Below, one piece after another: positions 23,264-32,722 of a DNA stretch of 64,000 nucleotides. Source of the stretch: Arcanobacterium_A hippocoleae (GTDB taxonomy: Bacteria > Actinomycetota > Actinomycetes > Actinomycetales > Actinomycetaceae); contig NZ_JAVDUJ010000001.1 of assembly GCF_031456295.1 (NCBI RefSeq), positions 62,001-126,000 on the forward strand, given 5' to 3'. The position numbers were made by a program, and so were the translations under genes. How positions within the stretch are numbered: the stretch's first letter is position 1; each line of letters begins with the position of its first letter. The notes under the pieces were generated by a model. That model was not told where the DNA came from, ran no database searches, and saw only the letters and a list, made by a program, of their open reading frames with translations.

Positions 23264-24838
23264 TTGGCCGATTTATTATTAAACTCACCGATTTTAACGC
23301 TCTTCATTGTTGTTGCACTCGGTGCAGGATTGGGGATAGTGCCTTTTGGCCCGGTGAAACTTGGTGCAGCTGGTGCACTTTTTATCGGCTTGATCATTGG
23401 TGATATCGTGCCTGAACTGGGGCCGCAACTCGCTGTTGTGCAATCCCTTGGTTTAGCACTTTTCGTCTACACGGTTGGGCTTTCAGCAGGGCAAACGTTT
23501 TTTGCAAATTTACGTAAGCAAGCCAAACTGATGGCGGGATCGGTAGGTGTGCTCGCGGTGGGCGGGGCACTTACGATTTTGCTTGGGAAAGTGCTTGGTT
23601 TAGATATTGGCCTTGCTGCCGGGATCTATGCTGGTACGCTGACCACGACGCCGGCGCTTGCCGCAGCTACAGCAGCTGCCGGCGGCGATGGTGCGCCAGG
23701 TGTCGGGTACTCGCTGGGGTATCCGGTGGGTGTGATCATGGCGATCATTCTTGTTTCAATGATTGTTTCGCGCAAATGGGAAGGGCGCAATGACGCTCCG
23801 TCATTGGCAGGGCAATCACTTTTTGCTACAACGGCGCTGGTGGAAAATCCAATGTCGATTCGTGACGTGCCTGGGTGGAAAGAACAAAAGTTCAAAATAT
23901 CGTATTTGCAGCGGGGAGAAAATACACGTGTTTTTGTGCCTGGCGAAGAACTGCAGGCAGGTGACCAGATCGTGATCGTGGGGCTTGCAGATGATGTGTT
24001 TGCAGCGGTAGCAATGATCGGTCGTGAGGTGGAGCAGCATTTGGCTGATTATCGTGCACGCGTTGAATTTGAATCATTTACAGTTTCGAGTAAACATATC
24101 GCAGGGCGAACGGTGGCAGCATTGAATATGCCCGGGCGTTTTGGTGCGATCGTGACCCGGATTCATCGCGGTGATCTTGAATTATTGGCTACGGATGCGG
24201 CGCGGATCGAAGTTGGAGATCGTCTGATGGTGGCTTATCCGCGGGCTGAATATGAGCAGATTCAGAATTTCTTTGGTGATTCAGAGCGGAAAATCTCGCA
24301 AATAGACGCAATCTCAATGGGGCTTGGAATGACTCTCGGGATTCTTCTGGGAATGGTTGAGATATCGCTTCCAGGCGGAATGAAGTTCTCGTTAGGTACT
24401 GCTGCAGGGCCGTTGATCGTTGGAATGTTCCTTGGCGCACTGCAAAAAACGGGGCCATTTCTGTGGCAGATGCCGCAGGCTGCAAATCAAACTATCCGGC
24501 AACTCGGCTTGCTGTTATTTCTTGCCGCGGTGGGAATATCCTCAGGTAAAGCGTTTATGGGGACGGCATTTACTACTACGGGTGCGTTAGCTGGACTGAT
24601 GGCATTTGCGATTGTGGTAGTGATCCTAGTGTTGGTAATCGTGCTTGGGCGGATGATTGGGCTTTCGGCACAACGTACTGCAGGCGTGATGGCTGGTATT
24701 TTAGGGCAGCCAGCGGTTCTGGCTTTTGCCACGTCAAAAGAGAATGATGAGCGGATCGAAGCAGGATATGCAGCAATTTTTGCACTCGGAATCATCATGA
24801 AGATCATTTTGGTGACGATAATCGTTGCATTTGGCTAA
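23264..24838 (+). CDS. AspT/YidE-type putative transporter with TrkA-C domains
   Basis: A 524-residue membrane protein of the aspartate:alanine exchanger (AAEx) family. Two membrane blocks of about five helices each flank a central cytosolic region of about 200 residues. That region holds two TrkA-C-like domains (for example NTRVFVPGEELQAGDQIVIV and AARIEVGDRLMVAYP). The conserved repeats GTLTTTPALAAATAAAG and AGILGQPAVLAFATSKENDE match the family signature. It starts at TTG behind GGAG. Substrate uncertain; relatives exchange aspartate and alanine or are of unknown specificity. Confidence 0.9.
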   Translation: MADLLLNSPILTLFIVVALGAGLGIVPFGPVKLGAAGALFIGLIIGDIVPELGPQLAVVQSLGLALFVYTVGLSAGQTFFANLRKQAKLMAGSVGVLAVGGALTILLGKVLGLDIGLAAGIYAGTLTTTPALAAATAAAGGDGAPGVGYSLGYPVGVIMAIILVSMIVSRKWEGRNDAPSLAGQSLFATTALVENPMSIRDVPGWKEQKFKISYLQRGENTRVFVPGEELQAGDQIVIVGLADDVFAAVAMIGREVEQHLADYRARVEFESFTVSSKHIAGRTVAALNMPGRFGAIVTRIHRGDLELLATDAARIEVGDRLMVAYPRAEYEQIQNFFGDSERKISQIDAISMGLGMTLGILLGMVEISLPGGMKFSLGTAAGPLIVGMFLGALQKTGPFLWQMPQAANQTIRQLGLLLFLAAVGISSGKAFMGTAFTTTGALAGLMAFAIVVVILVLVIVLGRMIGLSAQRTAGVMAGILGQPAVLAFATSKENDERIEAGYAAIFALGIIMKIILVTIIVAFG

Positions 24839-25040
24839 GAATCAATCAGTGGTGCATATTTGCACTGCTGAAAATATGCGTAAAACTTGTGACTATAGTG
24901 AAAATAGTGGCAAGGAAAACGTGGCATATTTAGCAACACGCGTAATAAATTGGTGTAATCGCGCTGTTTTCCGCTAAATTGCTAGATAGTGGTTCATAAG
25001 AATCATTTGAAAATGTCCAATAACTTTTGAGAGGAATAAA

Positions 25041-25322
25041 ATGGCCCTCAACCGTACCGATCTTGTTGCACAGATTGCTGCTAAGGCTGAAATCACCAAG
25101 GCAGACGCAGATAAGGCACTCTCCGCACTGCAGGCAGTGCTCGTGGAATCCCTCGAAGCTGGCGAAGCAGTGAAGATCACTGGTCTGATGTCCGTAGAGC
25201 GTACCAAGCGTGCAGCTCGTAAGGGTCGTAACCCACGTACCGGCGAAGAAATTGATATCCCAGCTGGTTACGGTGTGAAGATTTCCGCTGGTTCCAATCT
25301 GAAGAAAGCTGTTACAAAGTAA
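25041..25322 (+). CDS. hup: HU family nucleoid-associated DNA-binding protein
   Basis: A 93-residue HU protein without the Lys-rich C-terminal extension of mycobacterial HupB. MALNRTDLVAQIAAKAEITK is the helical dimer body. The DNA-binding arm is RAARKGRNPRTGEEIDIPAG with the RNPxTG intercalating proline loop. It compacts and bends DNA and helps replication and recombination. Codon use appears strongly biased (GCT/GTT/CTC/AAG), as expected for a highly expressed gene. The ribosome site GAGAGGA lies ahead of the ATG. Confidence 0.97.
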   Translation: MALNRTDLVAQIAAKAEITKADADKALSALQAVLVESLEAGEAVKITGLMSVERTKRAARKGRNPRTGEEIDIPAGYGVKISAGSNLKKAVTK

Positions 25323-25361
25323 CTCCAGGATTGAAATCTTTACCGCGACGGTAAATTTGGG

Positions 25362-25401
25362 AAATGGGAACATCTGCTCTGGTGTTCCCATTTTGTTTTT
25401 T
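25362..25401 (+). terminator. Intrinsic terminator of hup
   Basis: The stem AAATGGGAACA with TGTTCCCATTT has a 10-base loop and is followed by TTGTTTTTT. Confidence 0.88.
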
Positions 25402-25509
25402 GGAAAGATCTTTGGAGTTCGCTCTCCAGCTTGAGTATTTGCCCTTGATTTCTTTTATTTCTCTGCTAAGTATGTGTGAAGTGTAGTGGAATGTGTTTAA
25501 GATATTCTT

Positions 25510-25941
25510 ATGAAGAATCGGAAGTGGGAAGAGATGCGAAATCCTGAAAGGCAGACTATAGCAGAGCGTGCCCTGATTTCTGCTGCTAATCACCTCATAC
25601 GTCCGCGATCAAGTGGGCTTGATGCGCCAAGTGATCCAGGGCAGATCGGTGGCGCAGCTGAGCCTGAGACGGCTGGCAAATCAAGCACCGCGTTGCTTGA
25701 ACGGACGGAAGAAGAAAAAGCACCGGGAGATAACGAGCGCTTTGCACACTACGTACGTGAAGATCGAATTATGAAATCTATGGTTGAAGGCGGCCCTGTT
25801 GTGGCATTGTGCGGGAAAGTCTGGGTGCCAGTGCGTAATCCGGATAATTATCCGCTTTGCCCTACCTGTAAAGAAATTTATCAGCATCTGCGTGGCGGCA
25901 ATGACGGTGGAAAATGGCCGTTTGGACCAGAAAAGCCCTGA
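25510..25941 (+). CDS. DUF3039 family protein
   Basis: A 143-residue soluble protein. The first 65 residues are low in conservation and rich in Glu, Pro and Gly. The C-terminal 75 residues carry the DUF3039 core: HYVREDRIMKSMVEGGPVVA, then CGKVWVPVRNP and YPLCPTCKEIYQ. These cysteines suggest a metal-bound knuckle. The family is widespread in actinobacteria with no known function. The gene is alone between hup and a convergent pncB. Confidence 0.85.
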   Translation: MKNRKWEEMRNPERQTIAERALISAANHLIRPRSSGLDAPSDPGQIGGAAEPETAGKSSTALLERTEEEKAPGDNERFAHYVREDRIMKSMVEGGPVVALCGKVWVPVRNPDNYPLCPTCKEIYQHLRGGNDGGKWPFGPEKP

Positions 25942-25966
25942 ATCGTAAAATATCGTCTAAAATTAG

Positions 25967-26014
25967 TAATTCCTCGTGATCTGGCAGCGCAAGCAGCACG
26001 ATCACGAGGAATTA
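25967..26014. terminator. Bidirectional terminator between DUF3039 gene and pncB
   Basis: A perfect 15-bp stem, TAATTCCTCGTGATC with GATCACGAGGAATTA, loop 18, lies between convergent genes. Confidence 0.8.
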
Positions 26015-26033
26015 AGATTTGATTGGCGTTTAT

Positions 26034-27395
26034 TTATACGTCATCGGCAGCGAAAATATCAATCATTTCCGTTGGGATCCCCGGGTCGCCTTCAGAGAGT
26101 CGCCATGCGGAGTAGGGAAGTGCTGCACGCGAATTGCGATGCAATGAAGCTGCCGCTGCTAATGCGCCCGCTCCAGCATAGGTTTCGTTGATTATGCCGT
26201 CTTTTACCAGCTCCACTTGTAATGGGCGGGCATTTTGCGCAGCCAGATATGCAAGACCTTGTTCTCGTGTATCGGCAGAAACTACGATCTCTGCCAAAGC
26301 ACGGCCGGTTCCGTCATAAGTGCGTCCAGCAACTTTCAAACCGCCAATGGACTTTTTTGCGGCAGATTTCTTCGCGACCTGATGCATCTTGCCGTCTGCT
26401 CCTTCTCGTGCCACTAATTTGTACACCATCTCAGCGGTCGGGCGGCCAGATCCAGTAACTACTTTCGTGCCAACTCCGTAAGAATCAACCGGTGCCGCAT
26501 TTAAGGCGGCGATTGCGTATTCGTCAAGATCGTTAGTTACGGTAATTTTGGTTTGGGTAGCTCCTAGCTCGTCAAGCTGCTTGCGCACTTGGAATGCTTG
26601 TGCCACTAGATCACCTGAGTCGAGCCGGATCGCGCCTACTTCGCCTCCCGCGCGGCGTGCTGCTGCAACAGCGTTTTGGACGCCTTTTTGTACATCGTAT
26701 GTGTCTACGAGCAGTGTAGTGTCTGTGCCCATGGTCGAAATTTGCGAATCAAAAGCGGCGGCTTCGTTTTCATGCAGGAGAGTGAAGGAATGTGCGGCTG
26801 TGCCAATGGGTTGGATCCCATAGCGACGGCAGGCTTCGAGATTTGAAGTTCCAATGAATCCGCCAATGATGCAAGCGCGCGCGGCTGCTATTGCTGCAAC
26901 TTCATGGGTGCGCCGCGATCCCATATCGAGGCAAGGACGGTCGTGAGCAGCGATCGTCATCCGCGAAGCTGCCGTCGCGACCGCAGAATCGTAATTCAGA
27001 ATTGAAAGCAGTAGCGTTTCAAGAATCACACCGTCAACAAATGAGCCAGTGACGGTAAGGATCGGAGAGTGCGGAAAGTAGCATTCGCCTTCTGCATATC
27101 CGTAAATCGACCCGCTAAATTTCCAATCCCGTAGGTAGTTAGCAGTTTTTTGGCTAATCACATTTGCGTCTAGTAAATATGTAAGCTCTCGCTGGCCAAA
27201 GGTGAAATTTGTTAATGCTTCAAGCGCTCGCCCAATACCTGCCACCACACCATAACGCCGGTGTCCGGGCAGACGTCGAGCAAAAAGTTCAAAAACACAA
27301 TTTCGGTGCGCGTGGGCATCTTGTAAGGCCGACTCGATCATTGTCAGTTCGTACATGTCAGTAAGCAGCGCAGTGCTTTGCGGAAAAGTATTCAT
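26034..27395 (-). CDS. pncB: Nicotinate phosphoribosyltransferase
   Basis: A 453-residue enzyme that joins nicotinate to PRPP, using ATP, to give nicotinate mononucleotide for NAD salvage. The N-terminus LLTDMYELTMIESALQ is the family signature. FELFARRLPGHRRYGVVAG holds a conserved substrate-binding arginine region. SNLEACRRYGIQPIGTAAHS contains the conserved His believed to be phosphorylated, and AIRLDSGDL the PRPP site region. Synteny with clpS, which diverges from it, is the usual actinobacterial arrangement. Confidence 0.95.
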   Translation of the reverse strand: MNTFPQSTALLTDMYELTMIESALQDAHAHRNCVFELFARRLPGHRRYGVVAGIGRALEALTNFTFGQRELTYLLDANVISQKTANYLRDWKFSGSIYGYAEGECYFPHSPILTVTGSFVDGVILETLLLSILNYDSAVATAASRMTIAAHDRPCLDMGSRRTHEVAAIAAARACIIGGFIGTSNLEACRRYGIQPIGTAAHSFTLLHENEAAAFDSQISTMGTDTTLLVDTYDVQKGVQNAVAAARRAGGEVGAIRLDSGDLVAQAFQVRKQLDELGATQTKITVTNDLDEYAIAALNAAPVDSYGVGTKVVTGSGRPTAEMVYKLVAREGADGKMHQVAKKSAAKKSIGGLKVAGRTYDGTGRALAEIVVSADTREQGLAYLAAQNARPLQVELVKDGIINETYAGAGALAAAASLHRNSRAALPYSAWRLSEGDPGIPTEMIDIFAADDV

Positions 27396-27502
27396 ATCTC
27401 AAACGTTAGCCTGAAAATGTGAAGCCGTGCTAGATATTCGAGATATTTTCTCAAATTGCCTAATTTTTCAGTAGAGTTTCAAAAGTGGAAAAGGAAATGA
27501 CG

Positions 27503-27874
27503 ATGAGAATTTGCAGCGAATATGCGGGCAGGCTTCAAAGAGTAGCTCAGGGCGCGCAAAATTCTGCCGATTCCAGTGATTCAATGCCTGCTCCTGATCT
27601 GCAAAATGCTACATCCATGCTTGCGAAAAAGAAGCAAGAGTGGGTCACCGTAGTGCATAACGATCCGGTGAATCTAATGACTTACGTACAGTGGATTTTT
27701 GAAAGTTACTTTAATATGGATCCAAATGTGGCACGTTTGAAAATGCTGGAAGTACACCGAAACGGGCGGGCAGTAGTAGCTCACGGCGGACGTGAACAAA
27801 TGGAGCGTGATGCACAGGCAATGCACACATATGGTTTGTGGGCCACGATCGAACCGGAGGCAGATGGCCGATGA
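27503..27874 (+). CDS. clpS: ATP-dependent Clp protease adaptor ClpS
   Basis: A 123-residue ClpS. After a variable N-terminus the core begins WVTVVHNDPVNLMTYVQWIF and continues KMLEVHRNGRAVVAHGGREQ. These are the HNDxxNxM hydrophobic-pocket residues and the helix that binds the ClpC/ClpA N-domain. It delivers N-degron substrates to the protease. The start is the ATG with AAAAGGAA at suitable distance; two other in-frame starts lie just upstream. Its stop overlaps the DUF2017 start by four bases. Confidence 0.94.
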   Translation: MRICSEYAGRLQRVAQGAQNSADSSDSMPAPDLQNATSMLAKKKQEWVTVVHNDPVNLMTYVQWIFESYFNMDPNVARLKMLEVHRNGRAVVAHGGREQMERDAQAMHTYGLWATIEPEADGR

Positions 27875-28770
27875 TGGCATTTCGGATCGTCCGCGGTGGA
27901 TATCGGGCAATGGCAACTCCAGAAGAATGTGAGCTGATCTGCGGGCTCGTGCATGATGTGGTGTATATTCTGGGCAGTGATGTGGAAGATGAGCTTGTAC
28001 GTGCGCAAGAGCGTGAAGAATTTCTTACTAAAAGTGCTTTCGAGGCGGTAATCGGGGAGAGCGACGATTTACATCCAGCTGCTGCAGACGGCCAGCTATC
28101 GGCCACGGAGGAGGATCTCTTCGCTGCTTTAGAAGATGAATTTGCTGCGATCTCAGAGCGGATCGAAGATGAAGCAAATAATTATGCTGCTGATTTAGAT
28201 GCTGCTCCGGCGCAACAAGATGATGCTTTGGCACGGTTACTTCCCGATATGAGTGAAGATCCAGATATCGCTACTGAGTTGCGTGAGCTAACGGAAGAAA
28301 GTGTTTCGATCGCCAAAGTTGAAAATCTCGTCTTAATGTATCAAACCTTGCATCGCGTCCTTGAACGCGCTGATGATCTGCCAAATGATCCTGGCAGTGG
28401 GGCACTTGATGTGCAAAACATCGGCGATTTGGGGGCAAACTATCCTGAAGCTGCAATACCGGATCAACACCATAAACTCATGCATACGCATCATGACGTA
28501 TTCGTTTCCAACGAGGATGCGCCGCGCTGGCTCGCCGCCATGAATGATATTCGGCTGGTACTGGCGACCCGTCTTGAGATTGATAATGAAGCGATGAATG
28601 AATCAGTATACGAACGTGCGCAGCTTTTCACGAGTCATTCGGTGGGGCGCGATGAAAATGTACCCGAGATCGAGTCTCCTGAAGATATGATGACGGTGCT
28701 CTACGCGATGCTCTCATGGTGGCAAGAATCACTGGTGAATGCACTCCGAAACAAGGCATGGCGCCATTGA
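27871..28770 (+). CDS. DUF2017 family protein
   Basis: A 299-residue acidic protein. The start FRIVRGGYRAMATPEECELI and the C-terminal region WLAAMNDIRLVLATRLEIDN match DUF2017, an actinobacterial family always found beside clpS. The middle (about residues 75-190) is a long Asp/Glu/Ala-rich insertion and probably disordered, making it longer than most members. Function unknown; adjacency suggests a role in N-end-rule proteolysis or regulation of ClpS. Confidence 0.85.
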   Translation: MMAFRIVRGGYRAMATPEECELICGLVHDVVYILGSDVEDELVRAQEREEFLTKSAFEAVIGESDDLHPAAADGQLSATEEDLFAALEDEFAAISERIEDEANNYAADLDAAPAQQDDALARLLPDMSEDPDIATELRELTEESVSIAKVENLVLMYQTLHRVLERADDLPNDPGSGALDVQNIGDLGANYPEAAIPDQHHKLMHTHHDVFVSNEDAPRWLAAMNDIRLVLATRLEIDNEAMNESVYERAQLFTSHSVGRDENVPEIESPEDMMTVLYAMLSWWQESLVNALRNKAWRH

Positions 28771-28771
28771 G

Positions 28772-29635
28772 ATGGCAGCTAAAATGAATATTATGAACGA
28801 CGCTCCGATTGGTATTTTTGATTCCGGTTTAGGCGGGCTGACGGTAGCCCGGGCGATTATCGATCAGTTGCCGAATGAAGCAGTTACATATATTGGTGAT
28901 ACCGCGAATACTCCTTATGGGCCGCGTCCAATTGCGCAAGTGCGTGAAATGGCTTTAGAAATAATGGATCATCTCGTCAGTACTGGTGTGAAGATGCTGG
29001 TAATTGCGTGTAATACTGCTTCGGCAGCGGTCTTGCGCGATGCCCGTGAGAGATACACTCTCGGGCAGGGGATTCCTGTTATTGAAGTGATTCAGCCGGC
29101 GGTGCGCCGGGCAGTGCAATCGGTGAAAAATGGGAAAATCGGAGTGATCGCGACGCAAGCTACTGTCGATTCACGTGCATATGAAGATTCTTTTGCGGCA
29201 GCACCCAATTTGCAGGTTTATACCGCAGCGTGCCCACGGTTCGTAGAATTTGTGGAAAATGGTGTTACTTCTGGATCTGAATTGCTTGCTGTGGCCAATG
29301 AGTATCTTGCGCCGATGAAATCTGCGGGGGTCGATACTTTGATTCTTGGCTGCACACATTACCCGCTTTTGACGGGGATTATTTCGTATGTGATGGGAGA
29401 ATCTGTAACGCTTGTTTCTTCAGCAGAAGAGACGGCGAAGGATGTATTTGCTACCCTCACTTCACTTGATCTTTTACGTACTGGACGAGGTGAAGCGCCC
29501 AAACGGGATTTTCTTGCAACCGGTGATGCAAATGAATTTGCGATCCTGGCACGGAGATTTTTAGGGCCGGAAGTGAGCATGGTGCATTCAGTGCAAATCG
29601 GTACAGCAAAGCGCCAGCTTAATAATCAGATTTAA
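28772..29635 (+). CDS. murI: Glutamate racemase
   Basis: A 287-residue racemase that supplies D-glutamate for peptidoglycan. PIGIFDSGLGGLTVARAI is the N-terminal signature. The two catalytic cysteines lie in VIACNTASAAVL and LGCTHYPLL, both intact. It starts one base after the preceding stop. Another in-frame ATG four codons later (MNIMNDAP) is possible. Confidence 0.96.
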   Translation: MAAKMNIMNDAPIGIFDSGLGGLTVARAIIDQLPNEAVTYIGDTANTPYGPRPIAQVREMALEIMDHLVSTGVKMLVIACNTASAAVLRDARERYTLGQGIPVIEVIQPAVRRAVQSVKNGKIGVIATQATVDSRAYEDSFAAAPNLQVYTAACPRFVEFVENGVTSGSELLAVANEYLAPMKSAGVDTLILGCTHYPLLTGIISYVMGESVTLVSSAEETAKDVFATLTSLDLLRTGRGEAPKRDFLATGDANEFAILARRFLGPEVSMVHSVQIGTAKRQLNNQI

Positions 29636-29705
29636 GGGTGTAGAGAGAATCGCAGACTGCGATGCGACATAGAATGTAATGAAATATTAGGAAGGCGCAG
29701 ATATC

Positions 29706-30503
29706 GTGAAATTAACAATCGTGGGGTGTACCGGATCAATGTCTGGACGGGAAGCTGCAGCCTCCGCATATTTACTGCAAGCTGCAGGGACTGACAGTAA
29801 CGGACTTGAGCGCACATATTCGGTAATTCTCGATTTCGGCCCAGGCGCAATGGGGCAATCACTGAAATATGTAGATCCGGCATTGCTTGACGGCATCATT
29901 TTTTCGCATCTGCATGCTGATCATTGTGCAGATATCGTTGGGATGCAAGTGTATCGCCGCTGGCATCCGCAAGGAGCACTTTCTCAAATCCCAGTGCTCA
30001 GCCCTGAAGACGGGATGCGGCGCACGCGGCAGATCGCTGATGATCCAGTTGATGAAACATATCAAAATGAATTTGAATTTATTTCAGTAAAACCTGGTGA
30101 TCGTGCGACTCTCGGCCCGATGCGTTTTGAATTTTTTGCCGCTCAACACACGATCCCGGCTTTGAGTATTCGCGTGACGGGGCCGTCAGGGATCAATCCT
30201 GGTAATGATGTAGTGTTCACCTATTCGGGAGATACGGATTCGTGTGAAGGGCTGATTGATGCAGCCACTGGTGCAGACTTATTTCTTTGTGAAGCAGCAT
30301 TTGAGGAATCGCGAGATACGGTTCGGGGAGTGCATTTAACGGGGATGCGTGCAGGGCAGGTAGCGCATGAAGCCGGTGCAAAAGAACTCGTGCTGACGCA
30401 CTTGCAGCCATGGACGAATCCAGAAATTACACGAAATGATGCTGCCCAAAATTTTGCTGGTATGATTTCGCTGGCCGCTCCAGGGGCAGTGTTTGAAATT
30501 TAA
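29706..30503 (+). CDS. MBL-fold metallo-hydrolase (RNase Z / cyclic-nucleotide phosphodiesterase-like)
   Basis: A 265-residue metallo-beta-lactamase-fold protein starting at GTG behind AGGAAGG. The zinc-binding signature is SHLHADHCADIVG. A further histidine lies in AAQHTIPALSIRV, an aspartate in YSGDTDSCEGL and a final histidine in LTHLQPW. Its place between murI and rph corresponds to the mycobacterial Rv1339-like position, whose members are linked to cyclic nucleotide breakdown. The exact substrate here is not determined. Confidence 0.9.
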   Translation: MKLTIVGCTGSMSGREAAASAYLLQAAGTDSNGLERTYSVILDFGPGAMGQSLKYVDPALLDGIIFSHLHADHCADIVGMQVYRRWHPQGALSQIPVLSPEDGMRRTRQIADDPVDETYQNEFEFISVKPGDRATLGPMRFEFFAAQHTIPALSIRVTGPSGINPGNDVVFTYSGDTDSCEGLIDAATGADLFLCEAAFEESRDTVRGVHLTGMRAGQVAHEAGAKELVLTHLQPWTNPEITRNDAAQNFAGMISLAAPGAVFEI

Positions 30504-30576
30504 GTTGATTTACGAGATCTGCAGAAAATAGTTATTTTTAGTTACGAGAAATCAATGCGAGAGAAAGTGGAATGAA

Positions 30577-31308
30577 ATGAAACGAAACGACGGACGCGCA
30601 TACGATGAATTGCGCCCAGTAAAAATTACTCGCAACTATCTTGCAACTGGCGAAGGAAGCGTGCTCGTCGAATTTGGAAATACCAAAGTATTATGCGTCG
30701 CATCTTTTACTGAAGGCGTGCCGCGCTGGCGGAAAGATTCCGGGCTGGGATGGGTCACTGGCGAGTATTCGATGCTCCCAAGAGCTACGGCTACCCGCAA
30801 TCAGCGCGAATCAGTGAAAGGCAAGCTTTCTGGCCGGACTCAGGAAATCTCTCGGCTGCTTGGTCGATCATTGCGTACTATCGTTGATCTGGCAGCGCTT
30901 GGTGAAAATACGATCGTGCTTGACTGCGACGTCCTCCAAGCCGACGGTGGTACTCGCACGGCAGCAATTACCGGCGCATACGTGGCCTTGCATGATGCGG
31001 TTCAGTGGGGGATCGCGCAGGGTTTGATCAAAGAAACCCCAGGTAAGCCGGTATTGCGCGATAGCGTATCGGCAATTTCAGTGGGAGTGATTGATGGGCA
31101 GATTAGTCTTGATTTGCCCTATGAAGAAGATGTACGCGCTGAAACTGATATGAACGTAGTAATGACGGGCACGGGCGCTTTCATTGAGGTGCAAGGTACT
31201 GCTGAACATGAGCCGTTTACGCGTGCTGAACTTGGCAAACTATTAGACTATGCCGAAAAAGGCAATCGTGAATTGGCGCAAATCCAGCGTGCAGCACTTG
31301 CGCAATAA
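30577..31308 (+). CDS. rph: Ribonuclease PH
   Basis: A 243-residue phosphorolytic exoribonuclease that trims tRNA 3' ends using phosphate. RNDGRAYDELRPVKITRNYL is the N-terminal signature. SMLPRATATRNQRE contains the phosphate-binding arginines, and VLQADGGTRTAAITGAYVAL the active-site loop. The C-terminal VMTGTGAFIEVQGTAEHEPF is also typical. Normal length. Forms the usual rph-rdgB pair. Confidence 0.97.
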   Translation: MKRNDGRAYDELRPVKITRNYLATGEGSVLVEFGNTKVLCVASFTEGVPRWRKDSGLGWVTGEYSMLPRATATRNQRESVKGKLSGRTQEISRLLGRSLRTIVDLAALGENTIVLDCDVLQADGGTRTAAITGAYVALHDAVQWGIAQGLIKETPGKPVLRDSVSAISVGVIDGQISLDLPYEEDVRAETDMNVVMTGTGAFIEVQGTAEHEPFTRAELGKLLDYAEKGNRELAQIQRAALAQ

Positions 31309-31402
31309 ACATAGTGCCCGGTGAAAACAGATGCTTAACAAGCCCACAGATGCATGATTTGCTGCATTTTGCAGCTTCGCTATTGAAAGTAAGGATGTAA
31401 TT

Positions 31403-32032
31403 TTGAATTCCCAAATGAAGCCGTCAAAATTGGTGATTGCAACTTATAATCGGCATAAACTCGGGGAGATTCAACGAATTTTACACGCACATCTGCCCAG
31501 TATCGATATCACTCAGATCAGCTGTGCGGCAGATTATGATTTGCCGCAGCCGCGTGAGGATGGAATTAGCTTTATGCAAAACGCCTTGCTCAAAGCTCGG
31601 GCAATTACACGAGCATTGGGTATTCCAGCGCTCGCGGACGATTCGGGGATTTGCGTAGATGTGCTTGGCGGTGCGCCCGGAATTTTTTCAGCTCGTTGGG
31701 CAGGTGCGCATGGAGATGATGCTGCGAATCTGGATTTGCTGTTGGCACAGCTTGCGGATGTACCTCAGCAATATCGGCAGGCTAATTTCACATGTTGCGC
31801 GGCTTTGGTTTTCCCTGACGGAAGAGAATTCACCGAGTTGGGTACGATCGAAGGTACTTTGCGGTATGAGCGTGCTGGCAAAGATGGTTTTGGGTACGAT
31901 CCGATCTTCCAGCCCTTGGGAATGCAGCAGACTCTTGCTGAGATTTCAGCAGAGGCGAAGAATCAGATTTCACATCGCGCTGCGGCATTTGCGAAAATTG
32001 CCCCAATTATTGGGCGTGAGTTAGCAAATTAA
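31403..32032 (+). CDS. rdgB: XTP/dITP diphosphatase (non-canonical purine NTP pyrophosphatase)
   Basis: A 209-residue HAM1/RdgB protein that removes inosine and xanthosine triphosphates from the nucleotide pool. KLVIATYNRHKLGEIQRIL is the N-terminal signature. ALADDSGICVDVLGGAPGIF is the nucleotide-binding loop with catalytic aspartate, and GKDGFGYDPIFQP and ISHRAAAFAK follow in order. The listed start is TTG with AAGGA upstream; an ATG four codons later is possible. Confidence 0.95.
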   Translation: MNSQMKPSKLVIATYNRHKLGEIQRILHAHLPSIDITQISCAADYDLPQPREDGISFMQNALLKARAITRALGIPALADDSGICVDVLGGAPGIFSARWAGAHGDDAANLDLLLAQLADVPQQYRQANFTCCAALVFPDGREFTELGTIEGTLRYERAGKDGFGYDPIFQPLGMQQTLAEISAEAKNQISHRAAAFAKIAPIIGRELAN

Positions 32033-32056
32033 AGCAAGTGCATTCAATGCGTTGAT

Positions 32057-32602
32057 TTAATTTCCGAGATATGCCATTGCACGTTTCAGGATGGCACCTT
32101 GGCTTTTGCAGATTTCTGCCTGTAGGCTTTCGCTGCGGATTTCGCCTGGGGTAAACCAGGAAAACTCAATCGCATTTGAATTTGGGGCACAATCTCCAGC
32201 CATTGGCACAATGTAGGCTAAAGAGACTGCATGTTGGCGTGGATCATAGAGGTGCTCGCCAGGAGTTGGAAAATACTCACCGATAGTGAAGGGGAGTGCG
32301 GATACTGGGAGTTGTGGTAATGCCATTGGTCCGAGATCTTTTTGGATGTGCCGCAGGAGTGCTTCAAGGATTGATTCGTTCATGAGTACTCTTCCACGCG
32401 GGATAGTGCGTTGGAGAACATCTCCGTCTGAGCATAGGAGCAGTCCGACGGCTGTTAATTCTCCGTGTGGATCAAGTTTTACTGGCACGATATCGACGTA
32501 GAGAACCGGCATTTTGTTGCGCACAAATTCTAGTTCCTCAGGTGAAAGCCAGGAAGCTGAGTTTTCTGGTGTGGGGAGTCCACTGAAGGAGATTTCAGAC
32601 AT
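32057..32602 (-). CDS. DUF4916 / NUDIX-like family protein
   Basis: A 181-residue actinobacterial protein. WLSPEELEFVRNKMPVLYVD at the N-terminus and LPFTIGEYFPTPGEHLYDPR in the middle are typical DUF4916 segments. The family has a NUDIX-like fold, but a standard NUDIX box is not visible. Convergent with rdgB; no operon partner. Function unknown. Confidence 0.8.
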   Translation of the reverse strand: MSEISFSGLPTPENSASWLSPEELEFVRNKMPVLYVDIVPVKLDPHGELTAVGLLLCSDGDVLQRTIPRGRVLMNESILEALLRHIQKDLGPMALPQLPVSALPFTIGEYFPTPGEHLYDPRQHAVSLAYIVPMAGDCAPNSNAIEFSWFTPGEIRSESLQAEICKSQGAILKRAMAYLGN

Positions 32603-32722
32603 ATTTTGATTCTGCCAGTACGAGTACTGGAAGTAGTAGTGGGCTGATGATTTTCGGCGGCTGGTGAAATTTCTGAGCGATTTTGCGATGATTTTTCGCA
32701 GGCTTTGTGGCAGAGTTGGAGC

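Noticed and set aside
24839..25040. Possible riboswitch or leader upstream of hup
   Set aside because: Apart from promoter-like A/T-rich sequence and a ribosome site, I could not find a paired structure with conserved loops.
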